A stretch of DNA of 64,000 bases, taken from contig JAIEFE010000008.1 in assembly GCA_029067085.1 (NCBI GenBank), positions 1 to 64,000 on the forward strand, read 5' to 3'. This stretch comes from Lachnospiraceae bacterium (GTDB lineage Bacteria > Bacillota > Clostridia > Lachnospirales > Lachnospiraceae). Positions 56,409 to 64,000 of the stretch are shown here, piece by piece. How positions within the stretch are numbered: position 1 is the stretch's first letter; each line of letters starts with the position of its first letter. The position numbers were made by a program, and so were the translations under genes. Under the pieces are notes generated by a model that had not been told where the DNA came from, ran no database searches, and saw only the letters and a program-made list of their open reading frames with translations.

Positions 56409-57896
56409 ATGTTTCAAATAACTGACAAAGCAAGCTATCTATCGGAGATTGACCGGGTGATCGCACAAGGACCCTACCGGGACGACTGGGCATCCCTGAC
56501 AGCCTTTCAGACTCCCCTTTGGTTTCAAGAAGCTAAATTCGGCATCTTTATTCACTGGGGTCTCTACAGTGTGCCGGCCTATAACAATGAATGGTATTCC
56601 CGTAATATGTATGTTCAGGGATCTCCCGAATACGAGCATCATATCAAAACCTACGGTCCTCATAAGGACTTTGGCTACAAAGATTTTATTCCCCTTTTTA
56701 AAGCCGAAAAATTTGACCCTGATCACTGGGCGGAAACCTTTTCGAAGGCGGGCGCAAACTATGTGATCCCCGTGGCGGAACATCACGACGGCTTCCAGAT
56801 GTATCAGAGCAGCCTTTCCAAATACAATGCTGCGCAAATGGGACCGAAACGGGATATCCTGGGCGAATTGAAGACTGCCTGCGAAAAGCGGGGAATGCTC
56901 TTCGGTGCCTCCAGTCACCGGGCGGAGCATCACTGGTTTATGGGAAGAGGTAAAGACTTCGACAGTGACATCAAAGAGCCCCTCTCCTGCGGCGATTTCT
57001 ACTGGCCCTCGGAGCAGACTCAGCCCGATCATCAAGATCTATTCGCAAAGCCCTACCCTGACAGGGAATTTCTGGAGGACTGGCTTTGCCGCACTTGCGA
57101 GATCATCGACCGCTATGAGCCAAAGCTCCTCTATTTCGACTGGTGGATCCAGCATGAAGCTTACAAACCCTATCTGAAAAAGATTACGGCTTACTGCTAT
57201 AATCGGGCAGCCGAAAATGGGTACCAGGCCGCTGTCTGCTACAAACACGATGCTATGGCATTTGGCAGCGGTATTGTGGATGTGGAGCGCGGAAAGTTTG
57301 CGGACGCAAAGCCCTACCCCTGGCAGACCGACACCGCCATCGCCAGAAATTCCTGGTGTCACACCACCACCCTTGACTACAAGAGCAGTAATGAGATCCT
57401 CTGCTATCTTCTGGATGTTGTCAGCAAAAACGGCAATCTCTTGCTCAACGTTGGCCCGAAAGCGGACGGCAGCTTTGCTGATGAGGATGCCGCTATCCTA
57501 CAGGATATCGGCGCGTGGCTGTCTGTAAACGAGGAGGCCATCTATCGGGCAAAGCCCTGGCGTCACGCGGCGGAAGGCCCGACGAAAGAGACGGAAGGGC
57601 AGTTTTCTGACGCCACAGCCACAAGCTACACCGAAGAGGATTTCCGTTTTACAGCAGGAAACGGCTGTATCTACGCCGCCTGCCTGCGATGTCCCAAGGA
57701 CGGGAATTTCCTGATCCGCTCCCTCGGACGTTCTGCGGATCCCAACAAACCGAATTTCCACGGCATCATCCGTGATGTGGAGTTTTTAGGCTTTCCCGAA
57801 AAGCCGCAGTTTGCCATTGACGATGCAGGGCTGCATCTTACTGCTCGCAGCGTAAAGAGCGACTTCCCCGTGGTGTGCAAGATTTTTGTGGAATAG
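56409..57896 (+). CDS. GH29 alpha-L-fucosidase, cytoplasmic
   Basis: A 495-residue enzyme. The family's N-terminal motif WFQEAKFGIFIHWGLYSVPAYNNEWYS, the EHHDGFQMY segment and the nucleophile Asp in LLYFDWW place it in GH29. A C-terminal beta domain (about 400-495) follows the barrel. There is no signal peptide, so it should act on imported fucosylated glycans. It is a lone + strand gene without transporter or fucose catabolism genes nearby. RBS is GGAGGT. A hairpin lies 38 nt after its stop. Confidence 0.92.
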   Translation: MFQITDKASYLSEIDRVIAQGPYRDDWASLTAFQTPLWFQEAKFGIFIHWGLYSVPAYNNEWYSRNMYVQGSPEYEHHIKTYGPHKDFGYKDFIPLFKAEKFDPDHWAETFSKAGANYVIPVAEHHDGFQMYQSSLSKYNAAQMGPKRDILGELKTACEKRGMLFGASSHRAEHHWFMGRGKDFDSDIKEPLSCGDFYWPSEQTQPDHQDLFAKPYPDREFLEDWLCRTCEIIDRYEPKLLYFDWWIQHEAYKPYLKKITAYCYNRAAENGYQAAVCYKHDAMAFGSGIVDVERGKFADAKPYPWQTDTAIARNSWCHTTTLDYKSSNEILCYLLDVVSKNGNLLLNVGPKADGSFADEDAAILQDIGAWLSVNEEAIYRAKPWRHAAEGPTKETEGQFSDATATSYTEEDFRFTAGNGCIYAACLRCPKDGNFLIRSLGRSADPNKPNFHGIIRDVEFLGFPEKPQFAIDDAGLHLTARSVKSDFPVVCKIFVE

Positions 57897-57931
57897 AAAG
57901 TCATAAACAAAAGATACAGTCTGCCATATAG

Positions 57932-57961
57932 AAAAGGCGCCGATCAAAGGATCGACGCCTT
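57932..57961. terminator. Terminator between GH29 gene and tpiA
   Basis: AAGGCGCCGATC and GATCGACGCCTT form a 12-nt stem with one mismatch and an AAAG loop. On the minus strand it is followed by TTC after the TT of the stem, fitting the end of tpiA; on the + strand the tail is weak. Confidence 0.75.
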
Positions 57962-57980
57962 AATCATTACATTATGGATA

Positions 57981-58727
57981 TTAAGCGTTTACGATCTGAC
58001 CAAAGTCAGGCTTCAAGGAAGCGCCGCCGATCAGGCCGCCGTCAATATCGGGCTTGGATAACAGCTCCGCCGCATTGGAAGCGTTCATGGAACCGCCATA
58101 CTGGATGCGTACAGCCTCTGCGGTAGCCGCGTCATACATCTCAGCGATACAGTCACGGATGCCCTTGCAGACTTCCTGCGCCTGATCGGAAGTAGCGGTC
58201 TTGCCGGTTCCGATCGCCCAGATAGGCTCATATGCGATGACCATGCCCTTTACCTGGTCAGCGGTAACGCCTGCCAGATCGGACTTGATCTGCAATCTGA
58301 TCCAATCCATGGTAACGTTCATCTCTCTCTGCTCTAAGGACTCGCCGCAGCAGAGGATCGGGGTAATACCTGCCTCTAATGCCTTTAACACCTTCTTGTT
58401 CAGGAAAGCGTCGTCCTCCTTAAAGTACTCTCTTCTCTCGGAATGGCCGATGATCACATACTCGACGCCCGCATCCTTCAACATGGGAGCGGAAATCTCG
58501 CCCGTATATGCGCCCTTATCCTCAATATAGAAGTTCTCAGCACCTACATGCACGTTGGTACCCTTCACAGCCTCAGCCACGGGTACAATGTCGATAGCAG
58601 GTACACAGTAAACGACGTCAACCGCATCATTCACTACCAGATCCTTTAAAGTCGCGCAGAGCGCTACAGCCTCGCTGGGAGTCATGTTCATCTTCCAGTT
58701 TCCGGCAATAATTCTTCTTCTAGCCAT
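57981..58727 (-). CDS. tpiA: Triose-phosphate isomerase
   Basis: The ATG at 58727 ([14 protein letters not shown]) has AAGGAG upstream; the 19 extra track residues are excluded. The 248-residue enzyme has the active-site Lys in GNWKMN, His in [10 protein letters not shown], Glu in [14 protein letters not shown] and the phosphate-binding GGSMNASN. It interconverts DHAP and glyceraldehyde 3-phosphate. It lies 60 bp after pgk as the last gene of the gap-pgk-tpiA cluster. Confidence 0.98.
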   Translation of the reverse strand: MARRRIIAGNWKMNMTPSEAVALCATLKDLVVNDAVDVVYCVPAIDIVPVAEAVKGTNVHVGAENFYIEDKGAYTGEISAPMLKDAGVEYVIIGHSERREYFKEDDAFLNKKVLKALEAGITPILCCGESLEQREMNVTMDWIRLQIKSDLAGVTADQVKGMVIAYEPIWAIGTGKTATSDQAQEVCKGIRDCIAEMYDAATAEAVRIQYGGSMNASNAAELLSKPDIDGGLIGGASLKPDFGQIVNA

Positions 58728-58787
58728 GATTCTATTCTCCTTATTTTTCTCTATTATGCGCAGAGCCTCGAAATTGCTGCGCAATTC

Positions 58788-60020
58788 CTACTTATCGTCT
58801 GCTGCAACAACGCCGGGAAGCTCTTTGCCCTCAAGGAACTCAAGGGAAGCGCCGCCGCCTGTGGAGATGTGGGACATCTTATCTGCAAAGCCAAGCTGGT
58901 TACAAGCAGCCGCAGAATCGCCGCCGCCGATGATGGTGGTAGCGTCCGTCTCAGCCAGCGCCTTTGCTACAGCGATGGTACCCTTTGCCAGAGTCGGGTT
59001 CTCAAACACGCCCATAGGCCCATTCCATACAACGGTCTTTGCGGATTTCACTGCATCTGCAAACAGCTCCTGCGTCTTAGGACCGATATCAAGACCTTCC
59101 TTGTCAGCGGGAATCTTGTCGGAGTCTACATACTCAACATCAACAGGGCCGTCGATGGGATTCGGGAAGCCGGATGCCACGCCGGTGTCGATGGGAAGCA
59201 GCAGCTTTTTGCCGAGCTTCTCAGCCTTAGCCATCATTTCCTTACAGTAGTCAAGCTTCTCCTCGTCTACCAGAGAGTTACCGATCTCATAACCCTGCGC
59301 TTTTAAGAAGGTGAATGCCATACCGCCGCCGATGATCAGGGTGTCGCATTTCTCAAGCAGGTTGTTGATCACGTTCAGCTTGTCGGCAACCTTTGCGCCG
59401 CCCAGGATCGCCACGAAAGGACGTACAGGATTCTCTACGGCATTGCCCAGGAAGTCGATTTCCTTCTGCATCAGATAACCAACCGCATTCTCGCCGCCTT
59501 TTTCAGAGATATACTTGGTGACAACCGCAACGGAAGCGTGCGCTCTGTGTGCGGAACCGAAAGCATCACATACATAAACGTCAGCCAGATCAGCCAGCTC
59601 CTTTGCAAAAGCCTCGCCTGCATCACCGGGCTTGGTCTCCTCTTTGCCACGGAAACGGGTATTCTGTAAAAGCACCACGTCGCCCTCATTCATAGCCGCT
59701 ACAGCCGCCGTAGCTGCCTCGCCGGTCACGTTGTCGTCCTTTACGAAGTTAACAGGCTTGCCAAGCTTCTCGGAAAGTCTCTCCGCCACAGGTGCCAGAG
59801 ACTCGCCCTCGTTGGGGCCGTTCTTTACCTTGCCCAGGTGGGAGCAAAGAATCACCTTGCCGCCGTCAGCAAGTAATTTCTTAATGGTAGGCAGTGCAGC
59901 CACGATACGGGTCTCGTCCGTGATCTTGCCCTCCTTTAAGGGTACGTTAAAGTCACATCTTACCAGGACGCGCTTGCCCTTAACATTGATATCATCTACA
60001 GATTTCTTATTCAATGACAT
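58788..60020 (-). CDS. pgk: Phosphoglycerate kinase
   Basis: A 410-residue enzyme with the N-terminal [19 protein letters not shown] substrate site, the [16 protein letters not shown] hinge region and the nucleotide-binding [11 protein letters not shown] near the C terminus. It makes ATP from 1,3-bisphosphoglycerate. RBS is GAGG. The 197-bp gap to gap contains a strong hairpin and repeat copy C, so expression from the gap promoter may be partly reduced. Confidence 0.98.
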   Translation of the reverse strand: MSLNKKSVDDINVKGKRVLVRCDFNVPLKEGKITDETRIVAALPTIKKLLADGGKVILCSHLGKVKNGPNEGESLAPVAERLSEKLGKPVNFVKDDNVTGEAATAAVAAMNEGDVVLLQNTRFRGKEETKPGDAGEAFAKELADLADVYVCDAFGSAHRAHASVAVVTKYISEKGGENAVGYLMQKEIDFLGNAVENPVRPFVAILGGAKVADKLNVINNLLEKCDTLIIGGGMAFTFLKAQGYEIGNSLVDEEKLDYCKEMMAKAEKLGKKLLLPIDTGVASGFPNPIDGPVDVEYVDSDKIPADKEGLDIGPKTQELFADAVKSAKTVVWNGPMGVFENPTLAKGTIAVAKALAETDATTIIGGGDSAAACNQLGFADKMSHISTGGGASLEFLEGKELPGVVAADDK

Positions 60021-60078
60021 TTGTGTTTCCTCCTAATTTTTATTTTATTTCCATATGCGGCCTTAACCGTATATGAGA

Positions 60079-60106
60079 AGAGACCCGGCCCAGCGGCCGA
60101 GCCTCT
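60079..60106 (-). terminator. Strong GC-rich hairpin between gap and pgk
   Basis: On the minus strand AGAGGCTCGGCC and GGCCGGGTCTCT pair over 12 bp with two G-U pairs and a GCTG loop. The following bases (TCTCATAT) are only slightly T-rich, so it may be a partial terminator or an mRNA processing/stability element. Confidence 0.55.
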
Positions 60107-60168
60107 AAAATCTTCATTACATTTCATTTTTCATGCACAGGTTTGTGCTTTTTCAAACCCATTCGTGC

Positions 60169-60219
60169 CGAGCCTGCGAAGCAGCGCTCGTGAAGTTAAT
60201 TCCGAAGGAATTTACTTCT
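60169..60219. repeat. Tandem double-hairpin intergenic repeat, copy C
   Basis: First hairpin CGAGC-CTGC-GAA-GCAG-C-GCTCG (60169-60190, one bulged base). Second hairpin GAAGTTAATTCC-GAA-GGAATTTACTTC (60192-60218) with the same internal T-T mismatch as copies A and B. It overlaps the stop codon of gap. Compared with copy B, stem changes are compensated on both sides. Confidence 0.72.
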
Positions 60220-61219
60220 ATGCTAACTCAGAGAAGTACTTGATGGTACGAACCATCTGAGAGGTGTAGCTGTTCTCATTGTCATACCAGGAAACAACCT
60301 GAACCAGATTGTCCTCGCCTACCATGGTCTGGGTAGCATCGAAGATGGAACCATAGGTGCTGCCGATGATATCGGAAGAAACGATCTCATCCTCGTTGTA
60401 ACCGAAGGACTCGGTAGCTGCTGCCTTCATAGCTGCATTGATCTCTTCCTTGGTAACAGACTTCTCTACGGTTGCAACCAGAATGGTGGTGGAACCTGTA
60501 GGAGTGGGAACACGCTGTGCGGAACCGATCAGCTTGCCGTTCAGCTCAGGGATAACAAGACCGATAGCCTTAGCTGCGCCTGTGCTGTTGGGAACGATGT
60601 TCACTGCGCCTGCGCGGGATCTTCTCAGGTCACCCTTTCTCTGAGGACCGTCAAGGATCATCTGATCACCTGTGTAAGCATGGATGGTGCTCATGATACC
60701 GGACTTGATGGTAGCCAGATCATTCAGAGCCTTAGCCATGGGTGCCAGGCAGTTTGTGGTACAGGAAGCTGCGGAAATGATGGTATCCGAAGCCTTCAGT
60801 GTCTCGTGGTTTACATTGTATACGATAGTAGGAAGATCGTTTCCTGCGGGAGCAGAGATAACAACCTTTCTTGCGCCTGCATTGATGTGTGCCTGAGCCT
60901 TCTCCTTGCTGGTGTAGAAACCGGAGCACTCCAACACAACGTCAACCTTGAGCTCACCCCAAGGACAGTTGTTTGCATCGGGCTCTTTGTAGATCTTTAA
61001 TGTCTTACCGTCAACCGTGATGGAATCCTCGCCTGCGGATACGGTATCAGCCAGAGCGTATTTACCCTGAGAAGAATCGTACTTTAACAGATGTGCCAGC
61101 ATCTTCGGGCTTGTCAGATCGTTGATCGCTACAACCTCATAACCCGCTGCACCAAACATCTGTCTGAATGCAAGACGACCGATACGGCCAAAACCATTGA
61201 TTGCTACTCTTACTGCCAT
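60218..61219 (-). CDS. gap: Glyceraldehyde-3-phosphate dehydrogenase
   Basis: A 333-residue enzyme with the NAD-binding [16 protein letters not shown] start, the catalytic Cys in [12 protein letters not shown], and the conserved [14 protein letters not shown] and [14 protein letters not shown] segments. It carries out the oxidative phosphorylation step of glycolysis. RBS is AGGAGG. The promoter region has overlapping TTGACAA/TTGTCAA half-sites, see 61268-61307. It heads the gap-pgk-tpiA cluster. Confidence 0.98.
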   Translation of the reverse strand: MAVRVAINGFGRIGRLAFRQMFGAAGYEVVAINDLTSPKMLAHLLKYDSSQGKYALADTVSAGEDSITVDGKTLKIYKEPDANNCPWGELKVDVVLECSGFYTSKEKAQAHINAGARKVVISAPAGNDLPTIVYNVNHETLKASDTIISAASCTTNCLAPMAKALNDLATIKSGIMSTIHAYTGDQMILDGPQRKGDLRRSRAGAVNIVPNSTGAAKAIGLVIPELNGKLIGSAQRVPTPTGSTTILVATVEKSVTKEEINAAMKAAATESFGYNEDEIVSSDIIGSTYGSIFDATQTMVGEDNLVQVVSWYDNENSYTSQMVRTIKYFSELA

Positions 61220-61244
61220 TTTTCGTTCCTCCTAATATTGATTT

Positions 61245-61274
61245 TTTATAGCTTTTACTATATAATCTTGTCAA
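61245..61274 (-). promoter_or_regulatory. Candidate promoter of gap
   Basis: TTGACA (61269-61274) and TATAAA (61245-61250) are spaced by 18 bp on the minus strand, just before the AGGAGG of gap. The -35 lies inside the leftmost palindrome half-site. Confidence 0.6.
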
Positions 61275-61307
61275 TCTGATTGGGAAAGATTGACAAAATT
61301 TTGTCAA
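61268..61307. promoter_or_regulatory. Overlapping palindromic operator-like sites upstream of gap
   Basis: TTGTCAATCT and AGATTGACAA form a perfect 10-bp inverted repeat with a 9-bp spacer, and the right arm is shared with a perfect 18-bp palindrome TTGACAAAATTTTGTCAA (61290-61307). Three TTGACAA-type half-sites therefore lie between gap and the divergent PHP gene, one overlapping the gap -35 box. A dimeric repressor or activator is likely; its identity is unknown. Confidence 0.65.
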
Positions 61308-61391
61308 CGATTTCATTTTACCCAATTTGTCCCAAAAATTCAAGACGTAAATCTAAAAATATTTCAGATTTGCGGGGAAAGAGACAACACT

Positions 61392-62210
61392 ATGGCAATC
61401 ACAGCAGATTTTCACTTACATTCTTCATTCTCGGGGGATTCCGACACTCCAATGGAGGCTATGATCCTTAAGGGAATCGAACTGGGACTTACCGAGATGT
61501 GCTTTACAGAACACAACGACTTTGACTATACGGTGACCGACAGCCATCCCTCCGGTTTTTGGGAGGTAAACCCGGACGCCTATCTCTATGATTTTCTAAA
61601 GCTCCGTGAAAAGTACGCGGATAGAATAACGCTCCTTTTCGGCGTGGAGCTGGGCTTGCAGCCTCATCTCTCCAAAAGGAATGCGGCGTTTGCCAAAGCC
61701 CATGATTATGACTTCATTATCGGCTCTTCCCACCTGTGTAACGGACAGGATCCCTATTACGCATCTTTCTACGAGGGGCGGCCTCAGGAGGAGGCCTATC
61801 GGGAGTACTTCGAATCCATCCTTGAAAATTTGAAGGTTTACAGCAATTTTGATGTTTACGGGCATTTGGACTATGTGGTGCGTTACGGCCCGCAAAAAGA
61901 CGAAGGATACTCCTATGAACTGTACCGCGAGCTGTTTGACAAAATATTGACAAAACTCATAGATATGGAGAAAGGTGTTGAGGTGAACACGGGCGGACTC
62001 GCCAAGGGCATGCGCGATGCGCACCCCTGCAGCGGCATCCTGAAGCGCTACCGGGAGCTTGGCGGCGAGATCGTCACCGTAGGCTCGGACGCCCACGTGC
62101 CGGAATTGATCACCCATGCCTTTGACCGGGCAGGTGAGATTCTAAAGGACTGCGGCTTCCGCTACTATGCTGTCTATGAGAAACGCCAGCCCGTCTTCCA
62201 CAGATTATAG
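61392..62210 (+). CDS. PHP-domain phosphatase, histidinol-phosphatase (HisK/HisJ) type
   Basis: The Met at 61392 (MAITADFHLHSSFSGDSD) matches the start of the PHP fold; the track's 34 extra residues lie in the promoter region. The 272-residue enzyme has the metal ligands HLH, a Glu/His pair in TEHNDFD, the Glu in GVELGLQP, GSSHLCN, GHLDYVVR and GSDAH. It closely fits PHP histidinol phosphatases, but no his genes are nearby, so another phosphoester substrate is possible. The SD is weak (GGGGAAAGAG). The 7TM GGDEF gene follows after 13 nt. Confidence 0.87.
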   Translation: MAITADFHLHSSFSGDSDTPMEAMILKGIELGLTEMCFTEHNDFDYTVTDSHPSGFWEVNPDAYLYDFLKLREKYADRITLLFGVELGLQPHLSKRNAAFAKAHDYDFIIGSSHLCNGQDPYYASFYEGRPQEEAYREYFESILENLKVYSNFDVYGHLDYVVRYGPQKDEGYSYELYRELFDKILTKLIDMEKGVEVNTGGLAKGMRDAHPCSGILKRYRELGGEIVTVGSDAHVPELITHAFDRAGEILKDCGFRYYAVYEKRQPVFHRL

Positions 62211-62223
62211 AGGAATGATGCTA

Positions 62224-63933
62224 ATGAAAAACAAGAGAAAAATCACCCGTAGGACTATCTTAAAGGTGTTGCTTACCGTCTATGCTTTTGTGAGTGTCTG
62301 TTTCACTGCGTCGGCGATCGACCATCTGCTCTCAAAAGAATATCCTGACATCTCCCACTGCATTACACTGAACGACTCCTGGGATATCATGATCAACAAC
62401 ACCCCCTATCCTGATGTCTCTCTGGATGATTTTCAGTTTGGCAACGTAAACAAAGGCGATACCATCACCATGACGACTGCCCTTCCCGAAAGTCTGACCC
62501 GCTCGGAGAATGCACTTTTGCTGCACACCAGACAGTGTGCTGTCAACGTATATGTGGACACCGATCAGATCTATCAGTACGGTTTGGATCGAATCGACCA
62601 AAATAAAACTGTGGGAAGCGGCTATCTGGCCGTGCAGCTTCCCCAAAATTACATAGGAAAAACGCTGAAGATCACTCTGACGGCTTCCGAAGACAAAGCC
62701 TTTACCCGCTTTGACCCGCTTCGAATCTATGAGTGGGAAAATATTTACCGCGTGCTTCTGACTGAGAACCGCCTGCCCCTGTTCTTAGGCTGCTTTCTGA
62801 TGGTCTTCGGGCTGGTGGTCTGCTGCATCACAGTTTTTGCACTGTTGTTTTCCGGAAAATTTCTGCGCATACTGTGCATTTCTGTGTTTTCCATCTGCAT
62901 CGGACTATGGACACTATGCTACTACAATGTCCTCATGATCTTCTCCATTCCACTGTACACGACCTGCCTTTTGGAATATATCTCGCTCTATCTTGCCCCG
63001 ATCCCCATGGTCCTTTATATGAGGGAGGATGTCCGCGCTCTGAACCAGCCCTTTATGTATACAATATACAAACTACTGTTTGTTCTCCAGATCGCAGCCA
63101 CCACCGGTACCATCTTTCTGCACAGCGTAAATGTGGTACACTGCGCGGCATCACTGAAATACATGCAGGCCCTGATCGTCTGCCATCTGCTCTACTCTAT
63201 CATCGTAGAGTTTATGAATCTGCGGCGCAGCCATCAACTCGTCCACAGACTGTTTCTGCTGGGTGTTCTGATACTTTTCGCCTGCGTCTCCTATGACCTG
63301 CTCTACTATAATCTGGAGCGTTATGGCGGCATGAGCATTCTCCCGACAAAGGGTATCGCTTCCTTCGGTCTGGTCCTTTTTATCTTTTTCCTGATCGTAT
63401 CCTTCTATATTAATCTGACACAGAAGATGATGCAGGAGACGGAGCGCAATTCTCTGATTAAAAGCGCCTACACCGACGAACTGACCAAGCTTCACAACAG
63501 GCGCTACTGCATGGAATACATGGACCGCATTATGGAAATGGAAAATCCGGACTATACGGTTTTCTGCTTTGACTTAAACAACCTGAAAGTTACGAATGAC
63601 ACCTACGGACACGCCAAAGGCGATCTTTTGATCAAAAGCGCCGCTGAGGTCATCGACAAGGCTTTCAGTCCTTACGGTATCGTGGCGAGGATGGGTGGTG
63701 ACGAATTCATTGCCATTGCAGAAACAGGGGACTCTCAAAAAATCTCTACCATAATAGGAGAGTTTCAGATGTGTATTGACGAAAAGAATGTGGCGATTCC
63801 CGACCTGCATCTGTCCATTGCCTACGGCCATGCCTCATGCAGTCCGAAAGAATATAATTTTGAGAAAATCTATCAGATGGCAGACAACCGCATGTATGAA
63901 AATAAGCAGGCCATAAAGCGATTGAGCGTATAA
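62224..63933 (+). CDS. 7TM (DISM-like) membrane diguanylate cyclase
   Basis: The ATG at 62224 (MKNKRKITRRTI) has AGAGGA 9 nt upstream and follows the PHP stop by 13 nt. The 569-residue protein has an N-terminal membrane anchor (about 10-32), an extracytoplasmic beta-rich domain (about 33-180), about seven membrane helices (about 185-400) and a C-terminal GGDEF domain with intact RMGGDEF. No RxxD inhibitory site precedes it. The layout resembles 7TMR-DISM receptors. It should make c-di-GMP in response to an external signal, without classic product inhibition. Confidence 0.9.
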   Translation: MKNKRKITRRTILKVLLTVYAFVSVCFTASAIDHLLSKEYPDISHCITLNDSWDIMINNTPYPDVSLDDFQFGNVNKGDTITMTTALPESLTRSENALLLHTRQCAVNVYVDTDQIYQYGLDRIDQNKTVGSGYLAVQLPQNYIGKTLKITLTASEDKAFTRFDPLRIYEWENIYRVLLTENRLPLFLGCFLMVFGLVVCCITVFALLFSGKFLRILCISVFSICIGLWTLCYYNVLMIFSIPLYTTCLLEYISLYLAPIPMVLYMREDVRALNQPFMYTIYKLLFVLQIAATTGTIFLHSVNVVHCAASLKYMQALIVCHLLYSIIVEFMNLRRSHQLVHRLFLLGVLILFACVSYDLLYYNLERYGGMSILPTKGIASFGLVLFIFFLIVSFYINLTQKMMQETERNSLIKSAYTDELTKLHNRRYCMEYMDRIMEMENPDYTVFCFDLNNLKVTNDTYGHAKGDLLIKSAAEVIDKAFSPYGIVARMGGDEFIAIAETGDSQKISTIIGEFQMCIDEKNVAIPDLHLSIAYGHASCSPKEYNFEKIYQMADNRMYENKQAIKRLSV

Positions 63934-63943
63934 ACGCTCAATC
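63920..63943 (+). terminator. Hairpin overlapping the stop of the 7TM GGDEF gene
   Basis: GATTGAGCGT and ACGCTCAATC are perfect 10-bp arms around ATAA, overlapping the TAA stop. No T-run follows, so termination efficiency is uncertain. The last 57 bases of the window show no clear gene. Confidence 0.5.
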
Positions 63944-64000
63944 AATTCTCTCGCAGCTGTCAGGTTGCCGGCCCAATGATGGTTCCCCCTCCGAGCACAT

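Noticed and set aside
61268-61307. Possible Rex (redox repressor) site at gap
   Set aside because: The Clostridial Rex consensus as I know it is TTGTTAA-N4-TTAACAA; here the half-sites are TTGACAA/TTGTCAA, so Rex is not supported, although another dimeric regulator remains possible.

Overview
The window looks like chromosome from a low-to-mid GC anaerobic Firmicute, most likely class Clostridia and family Lachnospiraceae. The signs are strong AGGAGG-type ribosome binding sites with occasional GTG/TTG starts, a CIRCE-controlled groESL operon, an anaerobic (cobalt-early) cobalamin pathway, several GGDEF/EAL proteins, lipoproteins with Gram-positive style lipoboxes, and a secG-smpB-ssrA cluster. 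No phage, insertion sequence, CRISPR array or rRNA was seen. Family and species are inferences from gene content only.

Layout, left to right. (1) 1-14.5 kb: envelope and signalling genes: a lipoprotein, a VanS/ResE-like histidine kinase divergent from a dCache-GGDEF diguanylate cyclase, a two-gene RND efflux system with a lipoprotein adaptor, then a minus-strand group of chemoreceptor, small membrane protein, OmpR-type regulator and cytoplasmic hybrid kinase. (2) 14.6-15.8 kb: tmRNA (tag ANLNINAEDNLAFAA), smpB and secG. (3) 15.9-25.1 kb: a polytopic membrane protein, an LRR protein, a MoxR ATPase/VWA pair, TraX-like protein, an MBL hydrolase and the bifunctional RelA/SpoT enzyme. (4) 25.3-32.0 kb: a DUF2339-like membrane protein (+), groES-groEL with promoter and CIRCE, a degenerate GGDEF protein and a PLP enzyme of transsulfuration type. 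(5) 32.1-54.4 kb: a very large minus-strand cobalamin operon. (6) 54.5-64 kb: a redox-domain/GGDEF/EAL fusion, a GH29 fucosidase, gap-pgk-tpiA, a PHP phosphatase and a 7TM GGDEF protein.

The cobalamin region works as one unit. A sigma-A type promoter at 53.6 kb drives a leader with a cobalamin riboswitch followed by an intrinsic terminator. Downstream come an exported cobaltochelatase-like lipoprotein (cbiK), a lipoprotein with a duplicated domain, a FecBCD/BtuFCD-type transporter, and then cbiP, cobT, cobU, a Fe-S protein, cobS, a short cobU-like gene, cobC, cbiB, cobD, cbiC, cbiD, a cbiF-cbiG fusion, cbiH, a cbiJ-cbiE-cbiT triple fusion and cbiA. cbiL sits just upstream of the riboswitch promoter, outside its direct control. 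Almost every corrin-ring, side-chain and nucleotide-loop step is present; no cobalt permease (CbiMNQO) or adenosyltransferase is in the window.

The most unusual items are: the putative surface chelatase/binding-lipoprotein/ABC module at the head of the B12 operon; the fusion of a C_GCAxxG_C_C-type redox domain to a degenerate GGDEF and an intact EAL domain; a pair of CobU-like proteins whose conserved motifs are complementary; a family of covarying hairpin repeats; and palindromic sites around the groES and gap promoters. All function calls rest on motif and family recognition by eye; no database search was run.
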